This document shows positions 44,779 to 54,200 of a DNA stretch of 64,000 bases, in pieces (the first letter of the stretch is position 1; every line of letters begins with the position of its first letter). This DNA is from Luscinia megarhynchos (taxonomy: Eukaryota; Chordata; Aves; Passeriformes; Turdidae), in contig CM067591.1 of assembly GCA_034336665.1 (NCBI GenBank), positions 1,302,001-1,366,000 of the forward strand. Reading direction: 5' to 3'. The notes beneath the pieces are model-generated. The model did no database searches. It was not told the origin of the DNA and was given only the letters and a program-made list of their open reading frames with translations. Both the position numbers and the translations under genes were made by a program.

Positions 44779-47079
44779 ATGGCCATCGGGGAGGTAAGAC
44801 CCTGCGAGCGGCCCTGACCCCCCAGCCCCCCCAAAGCCACATCCCCAGAGTCCCTCCCTGCCAGGGGGGGTGGGTGAGCAGCCCCTGACTCATGGGGACT
44901 CCCCAAGCCGGTCACTTAGTGCCCAGCACAGGGGTCCCTGTGTGCCCCTCACCCCTGGCCCTGTCATGGCTGCTGCCCCCACCTTCATCCCTGTCACCCC
45001 CTGTGGCCCCATTGTCAGGACACCCTGTCAAGGCAGGGCCCAGAGATTGAAGGGTCCCATCCCCGTGGTACCTGGGGCACCCTGTTTCCATGGCACCCCA
45101 TTGCCCCAGTATCCCCCACTGCAGTACCCAGGTGCTGAGGGGTCCCACCCCAAAGGCACCCCACCTCTGAGGTGCCCCTTCCCCATGGCTACCCAAAAAC
45201 TGGAGCATCCTGTTACCAGGGCACCCCATCACCAGGGTACCTCATCACCACTGTGCTGGGGGATCCCCTCACAAAAGTACCCCATCCCCATGGGTACCCA
45301 AAACCCCAAAAACTGGGGCACCCCACCCCTGAAATACCCCATCCCCATGGGTACCTAAAAATCCAAAAACTGGGGCATCCTGTTGCCAAGGCACTCCATC
45401 ACCAGGGTACCTAATCACCGAGGGACCCCCCCCACAAAAGTACCCCATCCCCATGGGTACCCAAAAACTGGGGCATCCTGTTGCCATGGCACCCCATCCC
45501 TGAGATACCCCACCCCCAAGGCCCCCTGCCCCCCTGCCATCCCCTCTCTGTGCCACCCGCTCCTGGCAGTGCCTGAGGGGTGACCCCGGCCCCGCTGTCC
45601 CCCCAGGAGCTGCGCAGCGGCCGCTTCTGGCGGGGGGTGCTGGCGGAGCTGGCGGCGACCCTCATCTTGGTGGGGGTGGTCCTGGGGGCTTCAGCAGCCC
45701 CGGGGCCACTGGCGCCAGCGCTGGCTGGGGGGTTGGTGGCCGGGGGGCTCGTCTGCACCCTCGGGGGTCCCCAGGCCAACCCCGCGCTGACGCTGGCCCT
45801 GCTGTGCACCCGCAAGCTGAGCACCCTGCGTGGGGCCGCGGGGGTCCTGGCCCAGTGCGCGGGGGCCACGCTGGCCTCGGCTGCTGCCCGTGCAGCGCTG
45901 CCAGATGACACCAGCCTTGTCACCAGGGTGAGTGTCCCCGCCCCCGTCCCCATCCCTGTCCCCATCCTGTGGTGCTGCACAGGTGTCCCTCCCGCAGGTG
46001 AGCGCGGTGGGGACAGCGGGGACAGCTCTGGCCTGGGAGACTTTTGCCACCTTCCAGCTGGCGCTGGCCGCCTTCGCCGCCGCTGAGCACGCGGCCCCGC
46101 AGGCCGGGCTGGCCCTGGGCAGCGCCGTGGCCGCCGGCGCCCTGGCTGCAGTAAGGACCCCCCCGTGTCCCACCCACCCAGGGGGTCTCCCACTCCCCCA
46201 GCCCCTGACCCCCGTGTCTCCCACAGGGGCCGTTCTCGGGGGGCAGCATGAACCCCGCGCGCTCCCTCTGGGGCCGGCCATCGTCACCGGAGTCTGGGAT
46301 GATCATTGGGTGAGTTTGGGACACTCAGGGTCCCCAACAAGGTGACCGCTGCTGTCCCATTCCTACCGCAGGACAGCAGTTCCTGGTCTTCCCTTCCCTT
46401 CCCTTCCCTTCCCTTCCCTTCCCTTCCCTTCCCTTCCCTTCCCTTCCCTTCCCTTCCCTTCCCCTTCCCTTCCCTTCCCCTTCCCTTCCCTTCCCTTCCC
46501 TTCCCCTTCCCTTCCCTTCCCTTCCCCTTCCCCTTCCCCTTCCCCTTCCCCTTCCCCCTTCCCCTTCCCCTTCCTCCCTTCCCCTTCCCCTTCCCCTCAT
46601 CTCCCCTGGGATAGGGTCAGCCCAGCTGTGTCCCCAGCTTGGGCCCCTCATGGTGTCACCATCGCAGGACAGGTGTGGTCCCAGTGTTGCCATCCCTGGG
46701 ACAGGCCCCACCTCGTCCCCATCCTCGGGATGGGCCCCCTCCCCCAAACATGTGACACCCCCTCCCCACGGCTCCTCATCCCTGGGGCAGGTTCCTCTGC
46801 TCCGTCCCCATCACTGGGGTGGGGTCTCCTGTCCCCCCCACCCCTGGGACAGCCCAACGCTCTGTGCCCCTCCAGGTGTACTGGCTGGGGCCGGTGCTGG
46901 GCGCGGTGCTGGCCGGGCTCTCCTACGAGTTCATCCTGGCTCCCGGAGCCTCCCGGGAGAAGTTGGGCGCCTGCCTCGCCTGCCGGGACGTGGCTCTGGT
47001 GGAGACCCCCAGCCTGTCCCCCTCCTCGGTGGCCCGCGGCCCCCCGGCGCCCCCGGCCGAGCAGCAAGGCACTGCCTGA
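44779..47079 (+). CDS. MIP-family aquaporin-like channel (unassigned paralogue)
   Basis: Five exons: 44779-44793 (MAIGE), 45607-45927, 45998-46150, 46227-46309 and 46876-47079 (TGA). Exon order and sizes follow classical aquaporins. The protein starts EELRSGRFWRGVLAELAATL, has both NPA boxes (QANPALT, GGSMNPARS), and continues in the last exon VYWLGPVLGAVLAGLSYEF, with a Pro/Ala-rich tail. About 257 aa if the frame is corrected. Expected selectivity-filter positions are altered (see findings). Exon 4 is 83 bp rather than 81: after NPARS the frame slips and LGPAIVTGVWDDHW appears in another frame, consistent with a 2-base insertion in CTCT near 46265-46269; either an assembly error or a disabling lesion. 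Tandem neighbour of MIP. AQP14-like or another lost-in-mammals class is possible; I cannot assign it. Polyadenylation signal ATTAAA 47223-47228. Confidence 0.8.
45060..45535. repeat. Tandem repeat in aquaporin-like intron 1
   Basis: Units of about 80-95 bp combining CACCCCATCACCAGGGTACC, TACCCCATCCCCATGGGTAC and AAAAACTGGGGCATCCTGTT. Degenerate; non-coding. Confidence 0.85.
46385..46610. repeat. (CCCTT)n simple repeat in aquaporin-like intron 4
   Basis: About 220 bases of CCCTT and CCCCTT units. It is a pure polypyrimidine microsatellite, likely to be length-variable. Confidence 0.97.
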
Positions 47080-47222
47080 CGCCCCCCCGCTCCACGCCAG
47101 CCCCCCGATCCTCCACACCCCGACACCGCATCCTCGCCGCCGCCAGAACCTTCCGTGGGGCACCCACAGGATGGGGGGATCCGTGCCCCCTCCCCTTTTA
47201 CTGTCCTCTCCCCCGCGGGGGG

Positions 47223-47228
47223 ATTAAA
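47223..47228 (+). terminator. Aquaporin-like gene polyadenylation signal
   Basis: ATTAAA about 145 bases after the stop, followed by GTGTGTTGGGGT (GT-rich). Its presence suggests that the gene is or was transcribed as an intact unit. Confidence 0.6.
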
Positions 47229-47962
47229 GGTGTGTTGGGGTCGCAGGTGGGTGCGGAGTGATGCTGTGAGGCGACGGGGGGGGGTCTCGACCAGCAGCAC
47301 CGCAACACCGGGGCTGCGGGCGGGCGGGTGCCCCCTCCCCGCGGCCCCCCGGCGAGGGCGGGGGCCGGGACCCCCCGTCAGCCCGTCCCGTGCCGGGGAG
47401 CTGAGCGCAGCAAAGCGCTTTGTGGTGGCCTCTGCAGCCCCGGCAGATTCCGGCGGGCGCCAATGGCCGGGCCGAGCCCTAATCCCCCCGGCCGGGGACT
47501 CAGCGCCCGCTAAGCCGGGCTGAATAAACCCTCCCGCAGACAACAGCTCCGGGGGGGGAAAACACCCCGCGGCCCCCAGCGGGGCTGGCCCAGGACCCCT
47601 CCCGCGAAATAGGGGTGGGTCCCAGCAGGGGTTGCCCCAAAGTGTCCCCAAAACATTTGGGGGCGGGTGGGGGGTGGTGGGAGGTGTGTCAGTGCTGGCC
47701 CCGAGCAAGGGGGTCCCCCAAACCCCACTGAGGGCATCAGTGGGTCACAGCCCCTCTCCTCTCCCCAGGCAACCCCAGGGATGGGGGCGGCGCAGTTTTG
47801 GGGGGGTCCCCACTATTGGGGGGTGCGGGGTTGCCCCGGGGGAACTCGGAGTGGAGGGGGGGTTTCGCCGCATGTCACCTGTCCCGTGCCCCGGGCAGCT
47901 AAGCGGTTAACGGGGGGTGGCGGAGGTGCGATCCCACCCCCGGGGCCGGCCCGGGGGGGCCT

Positions 47963-47968
47963 TATAAA
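47963..47968 (+). promoter_or_regulatory. MIP: MIP TATA box
   Basis: TATAAA in CCTTATAAAGG, 62 bases upstream of the MIP start codon. This spacing gives a very short 5' UTR and fits a strong tissue-restricted (lens) promoter. Upstream, about 47400-47520 contains GCTGAGCGCAGCA and GACTCAGCG, weak matches to Maf-type elements. Confidence 0.8.
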
Positions 47969-48029
47969 GGTGGGCGCGGGCGGCCCCCGGGGAGGGGAGC
48001 GGGGCCGTGGAGGGCAGCGGGGCCAGGCC

Positions 48030-49829
48030 ATGCGGGAGCTGCGCTCGTCCGCCTTCTGGAGGGCCGTCCTGGCCGAGTTCCTGGGCAGCCTCCTCTATGC
48101 CCTGCTGGGGCTGGGGGCCTCCCTGCGCTGGGCCCCGGGCCCCCCCAGCGTCGTGGGGGCCGCCCTGGCCTTCGGGCTGGCCCAGACCACCCGTGGTGCA
48201 GGCGCTGGGCCATGTCAGCGGGGGCCACGTCAACCCGGCCATCACGCTGGCCTTCCTCATGGCCTCGCAGCTCTCCCTGCCCCGTGCCCTGGGCTACCTG
48301 CTGGCCCAGGTGCTGGGCATGCTGGCCGGCGCCGGGGTGCTCTACGGGGTGACCCCGGGCCCCGTCCGCGGCACCCTCGGCCTCAGCGCGGTGAGCGGGG
48401 ATCGGGGGGGATCGGGGGGCTGGGGGTGTCTGCAGGGCTGGGGGACCGTGGGGTGGGGGACTGTAATGAAGATTTGGGGGCTCCAGGAGGTGTTTGGGGT
48501 CTGGGGTACTTTGGGACTGTAATGGGGGTTTGGAAGGATTGGGGGAGTCCAGGGGTTGTTTTGGGATCTGGGGGTACAATGAGGGGATGAGGGGTTCAGA
48601 CAGGTTTGGGGGAATTGGGGGTCCCGGGGGTGTTTTGGGGTACCATGGGGTTGTAATGGGGTTTATGGGGTTCAGAGGGTATTTGAGGGACCTGATGGTG
48701 GATTGGGGGTCCAGAAGATGCTTTGGGGTTTGGACTGATGTGGGGCACTAATGGGGACCGGGCATCCAGGAGGATTTTGGGGATGAGGAGGTGTTTGTGG
48801 TACAGTGGGATTTCGGGGTGTGAAAGGAAAACGAGGGGAGATTTGGGGTGCTGGAAGGAATGAGGGAGGAACTCTGCGGGGTGCTGAGCCCTCTCCCCGC
48901 GCAGCTGCACCCCGGCGTGGGCCCGGGCCAGGGCACGGTGGTGGAGCTGCTCCTGACCGCCCAGTTCGTCCTCTGCGTCTTCGCCAGCTTCGACGACCGT
49001 CACGACGGGCGCCCGGCCATGGCTGCCGTGCCCGTCGGCTTCTCCCTCGCCCTCGGCCACCTCTTCGGGGTAAGGGCGGCCGCGGGGACCCCCGTGCTGG
49101 GACCCCGGGGGCTGGGAAGGGGCTGGGGGGCAGCTGTCCAGCCCCCCACTGCCCCGTCCCCCCGCAGATCCACTACACGGGCGCCAGCATGAACCCCGCT
49201 CGCTCCTTCGCCCCCGCCGTCATCACCCGTAACTTCGCCAACCACTGGGTAAGTGGGGGGGGACGGGGACCCCCAGACCCGCCCCGGGCCCTCCCAGTCC
49301 CTCCCCGCTTGTCCCTGTCCTGCCCCAGCCGCTGTGTCCCCACTGAAGGCGGGCGGCTACCGGTGTCACCGCGGTGACAGCAGCACCCCCAGGTGCTGGG
49401 TACACCCCCGGTATCCCGGGCGGAGAGAAGCGGCCGCCCCCTCTTACCGGGAGATGGGTCCGGTCCCCCGATATCCCGGGGAGGGGGACACGCTGCCGAC
49501 CCCCGCTCACCGGGAGACCCCGACTGAGCCGGTGCCCGGGCATCAGCGGGGGGAGGGTGCGGTGCCGCGGGGGTCCGGGGTCCGCCGGTGCCGGTGCCCA
49601 CGCCGCCCCCCCGCAGGTGTACTGGGCGGGCCCGCTGCTGGGCGCGGCGCTGGGCGCGGTGCTGTACGAGTTCGCGCTGTGCCCGCGGCCGCGCAGCTTG
49701 GCCGAGCGCCTGGCCGCCCTCAAGGGAGAGCCGCCCGCCCCCACCGCCGTCACCGCCGCCACCGCCGCCGCCGAGCCGCCGCCCGAGCCGCCGGCAGAGC
49801 CGCTGGAGCTGAAGACGCAGGGGCTGTAA
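48030..49829 (+). CDS. MIP: MIP (aquaporin-0), lens fibre major intrinsic protein
   Basis: Lens fibre-cell water channel and adhesion protein, six membrane spans. Four exons: 48030-48390, 48905-49069, 49168-49248 and 49617-49829 (TAA). The sizes 361/165/81/213 match the classical 360/165/81/x pattern except for one extra base in exon 1. It starts [23 protein letters not shown] boxes are [10 protein letters not shown] and [10 protein letters not shown]. Filter residues are Phe (LAFG), His (LGHLFG), Ala (YTGAS) and Arg, as in AQP0. The C-terminus ends [11 protein letters not shown], close to mammalian MIP. The frame is broken once: CAGACCACCCGTGGTGCAG at 48183-48201 needs one C fewer for [13 protein letters not shown]. 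Since MIP is essential in the lens this is most likely a sequence error. ATTAAA at 50058-50063. About 272 aa after correction (human 263). Confidence 0.94.
48391..48904. other. MIP intron 1, degenerate GGGGTTTGGGG repeats
   Basis: G- and T-rich loose repeats (TTTGGGGGTCCAG, TGTAATGGGGGTTTGG) between MIP exons 1 and 2. No other feature was seen. Confidence 0.6.
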
Positions 49830-50057
49830 CGGGGCCCGTCCCGGGGCGCGGCCCCGCGCCCGCCGCTGCTTTGCTGTGACGGGGCCGCCGCGGTGCGTGT
49901 GGTGCGTGTGTGTGCGGCGCGGCGCGGCGGGCGGGCGGCGGCGGGGCCCCGCTGCCGGCAACCGGCCACCGGGAACCGGCCACCGGGCTGCCCGGGGCCG
50001 CCCGTACCGGGCCGGGGCCGCCCCGCCCCGCCGCGGCGGGACTTCTGTGTTCGGTGA

Positions 50058-50063
50058 ATTAAA
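50058..50063 (+). terminator. MIP: MIP polyadenylation signal
   Basis: ATTAAA 229 bases after the MIP stop, in GTGAATTAAACCTGCTC. A GC-rich spacer leads to the TIMELESS promoter about 350 bases on. Confidence 0.7.
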
Positions 50064-50199
50064 CCTGCTCTTTTATTTTGGTAACCGCTCGCGGCCGTGC
50101 CCGGCGCCGGGGAGCGGGAGGGACTCATTTGGGGAGGGGGACGGACACCGGAGCCCCCCCGGCGGGAGGTGCCGCCCGTTCCCGCGCCCGGGGTAGGCC

Positions 50200-51209
50200 C
50201 CGCCCAGACAGCGCCGTTCTTAAAATGGCGACGCCGCCATTGCGTTCCATCCCTTCAATGAAGCTCTCCCTTCCACCCCTCAACGCCGCGGGGCGGGGGG
50301 AGAGGACAGGGGAATTCGGGGCACCCTGAGCACCGAGCCGCCGGTTTGAGCCCGTGGTGAACGGCGGGGAGGGTGTGAAGGGGGCGGCGGGGAGGGACCA
50401 CAGGAGTGCTGTGGGAGTGTTGCCGCTTGAAGGGTGCGGGCGGGGCGGGGCCTCGGCCCGCGGGAACTGGGGCGGTTGTGTAACGCCGCCCCCGCGCCGG
50501 GACCGGGAGCGCGGCCGTGAGGGCGGCGGGGACGGGGCGGCGGTGAGCGGGACGGGGGCCCGGCACCGGGAGGGTCCGGGGGCGGGGAGTGTCCCGGAAC
50601 CGGCGGGGACTGGGGTCTGGGTGATCCAGAACCAGGGGGGTGATTCTGGAGGGGTTCGGTACGGGGGGTTGATACGGGATCGGAGGAACCGGGACCCCCG
50701 CGTGCTCCGGGCTCTGGAGGGTGTTCCGGGTTCGGGGGGCGCGGGGAGTGCTCCCGGATCAGGGCGGTCCGGGGGGGACTTGGGGGCTGGGATGCGGGAT
50801 CGGGAAGGGGGTTCTGAGATTTGGGGGTTCGAGGAGGCAGCGGGGCCGACGGGGATCGGGGTGTGCTCCGTGACTGCGGGGAGCCGAAAGGGGAGGGGTG
50901 ATGTGGGTGGAACCGGAGCTTGGGATGGATGCCCCGGGGCTGTGGGGTGCGCCGGTATTGGGGTGGACCGGGACCGGAAGGTGCGCTAGGATCGAGGTGG
51001 TACCGGGGCCTCGGGAGTGCTGTGGGATCGGTGGGGTCCCGTACCGAGGGGAACCGGGCCTGGGAGGTTCGTTGGTGTGACTGGCACCAGAGGGTGCCCC
51101 GGGATCTGGGGACCGGGACCGGCAGGTTGGCCCAGCACGGGGGTGCCCAGCGCTGACAGTAGCCCGCAGGTGGCCCCCGGTGCTGGTCCCGTGTGCAGCC
51201 CCGCGCTGC
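50200..51209 (+). promoter_or_regulatory. TIMELESS: TIMELESS CpG promoter, untranslated exon and first intron
   Basis: CpG-rich, TATA-less. A likely untranslated first exon ends near 50541 (GGGGCGGCG before GTGAGCGG). The coding exon opens after an AG at 51198 or 51169. AAAATGGCGACGCCGCCATTGCG at 50221-50243 holds two opposed YY1-like cores. The intron is G-rich with nothing else recognised. Confidence 0.6.
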
Positions 51210-54200
51210 ATGGACTGGTACATGATGAACTGCGAGCTCCTGGCCACCTGCAGCGCCCTGGGCTACCTGGAGGGCGACGTGTACCATCGGGAGCCCGACT
51301 GCCTGGGTAGGTGGGCACCGGAGGGGAGGGGGCGGTGGGGGCCGGGGAGGGCGGGGACTGACGGCTCCGTGTCCCCAGAGAGCGTCAAGGACCTGATCCG
51401 GTACCTGCGCCATGAGGACGAGACCCGGGACGTGCGGCAGCAGCTGGGGGCTGCCCAAATCCTGCAGAACGACCTCCTGCCCATCCTGGTGCAGTACCCC
51501 CAGGACAAGGTGCTCTTCGACGCCATCATCAGGTATTGGGGAGCAGCTTTGTGGCCAGGGGTGGGGGCTGCTTGCTGGGCAGGGGTCTCTCACAGCCCTC
51601 CACCCCCTTCACAGGTTGATGGTGAACCTGACACAGCCAGCCCTGCTCTGCTTTGGGAAGGTGCCAGCAGATGCCACCTCCCGGCACCACTTTCTCCAGG
51701 TGCTCTCCTACCTGCAGGCCTACAAAGGAGGTGAGGCTGCCCGAGGATGTGCTGTGGGCAGGGGATTTTTTCCACATCCCTTTGCTCACATGGGGTCTCT
51801 GCAGGCTTTTGCCAGTGAGAAGGTGTTCGTGGTGCTCAGTGAGAAGCTCTACAACCTCCTGCAGCTGGTGAGTCCCCTGTCCTTGGGGGGTGATGGCCCT
51901 GCTGGGGATCCCCAGGGGACTGAAGGGTCTGTGCCTGCTGGAGATTTCTCAGGGGCTGTGGGGTCTGTCCCTGCCAGGGACCCCCAGGGGGCTGTGGGGT
52001 CTGTCCCTGCCAGGGACCCCCAGGGGGCTGTGGGGGGCCCTGACAGCCGTGTCCCCCCAGGACTGGGAGCAGCGGCAGGAGGAGGACACGCTGCTGATCG
52101 AGAGGATCCTGCTGCTGGTGCGCAACGTGCTGCACGTGCCCCCGGACCCTGCAGAGGAGCAGGTACCAGGACAGGGCCCTTCCCTGGTTCCCTGACAGGT
52201 CTGGGGGTGCAGTGGCCCCACAGGGACCCTGACACCCCGCCACCACCCCCAGCAGGGTGTGGATGGTGACGCCAGCGTGCACGACCGGGTGCTGTGGGCG
52301 CTGCACATCAGCGGGATGGACGACCTGCTCAAATTCCTGGCCAGCGCCCAGGTGGAGCAGCAATGGGCCCTGCATGTCCTGGAGATCATCTCCCTCATGT
52401 TCCGTGACCAGGTGAGCTGGGGAGGCAGAGGGAGCAGGGAAGGGACACCCCCAGAGCCCCCACAGTGCTGACAGAGCTGCTGGCAGAGCCCAGAGGAGCT
52501 GGCGGCGCTGGGACAGGGGACAGCAGGTGCTGAGCACGGGGAGGACACGCGGGAGCTGGAGACCTTGAGGCAGCGGGAGCTGGCAGAGAAGAGAGCCCGG
52601 GCACTGCAGCGCCCGTCCAGGTGAGGAGGGGGGCAGGGATGGGACCCCCATGATGAGGACAGCGTCACTCAGCCCCTGTCCCCTGTCCCCTGCCCAGGCA
52701 TTCCCGCTTCGGGGGCTCCTACGTCCTGCAGGGCCTCAAGTCCATTGGGGACCGGGATGTGGTGTTCCACAAAGGGCTGCACAATGTGAGTGTGGGGCTG
52801 GAGAGGTGGGGATGGGGCAGGGGACACGGGGACAGGGATGTGTGTGGGATGTGACACAGAATGTGGTGAGGGGCACAGGGCTGGGGGCATGGTAAGGGAT
52901 AAGGAGACAGGAATGTGGGTGGGGCACGAGGCTAAAGATGCAGTTTGGGGTATAGGGGATGTGGCAGGTGGCACTGGGATGTGGATGTGGGTGGGGGACA
53001 CAGGTATGGGAACGTGGTGGGGGTCACACAACTGGAGAGGTGGGAGCAGGCACAGGGAGAAGGACACGGTGGGGGGCACAGGGTCAGGGATGTAGAGAGA
53101 GCTGCTGGGACAAGGACACAGTGCCAGGTACATGCTGGGGGGCACTGGGACTGGGATGTGGCAGAGATCACTGAGATGGGAACGTGGGTGGAGGGCACAG
53201 GGACAGGAACATAGGTTGGGACACAGGACATGGGGTGTGGAGCAGAGCCAGGGATGTGATGGGGTTGCAGCAACAGGGACGTGGGGGCTGCAGGGACAGA
53301 GCAGGACAGGGATATTCTGGGGACTCAGTGGGGCTGGGGGATGCTGAGGACTGAGCAGGACTGGGACATTCTGGGGACTCAGTGGGGCTGGGGGATGCTG
53401 AGGACTGAGCAGGACTGGGACATTCTGGGGACTCGGTGGGGCTGGGGGATGCTGGGGGTTGAGCAGGGGCACCGAGGTGTGGCATGGGTCACAGGGACAG
53501 GGGCACGGTGGGTGGCACGGAACCAGGGCGGTGGCAGGTGGCACCAGCACAATGCCACAGGGATCAATCTGCCCCCTCCATCCCTTGCAGCTGAAGAGCT
53601 ACAGCCACGACCTGGGCAAGGAGCCCCGGCGGGTGCCCCGGCGCCGCCAGGCCGCCCCCGAGTCCGAGCCCGGGCGCCGCTCCGCCCGCAACGTCCGGCT
53701 CTTCCTGCGCCACTTCTGCCAGGACTTCCTGGAGGGCTGCTACAACCGCCTGATGCTGCTGGTCAAGGTGAGGGGCTGGGAGGGCTGGGATCCGCTGTTC
53801 AGGCTGTGGGACCCCCACTGAGACCCCCTGGTTGCCCCCCAGGACCAGCTGGTGCGGGAGAAGGCTCAGCAGCACGATGAGACTTATTACCTGTGGGCCA
53901 CTGCTTTCTTCATGGCCTTCAACCGGCGCCACGGCTTCCGCCCCGAGCTGGTGTCCGAGACCGTGGGGGTCCGAGCCTTCCACTTCATCGAGCAGAACCT
54001 CACCACCTACTATGAGATGGCACTGATGGACAAGAAGGAGGCAACAACCTGGGCACGCAGGTGAGCACCTGGGACACCCCTCGGTGTCTGGGGATTCTTC
54101 ATACCTGGGATTCTCCTTGAGTGCCTGAGACTCCCCCCAGGGTGTCTGGGGCCTTCTGGGCACCTGGGACTTCCTGGGATTCTCCTTGAGTATCTGAGAC

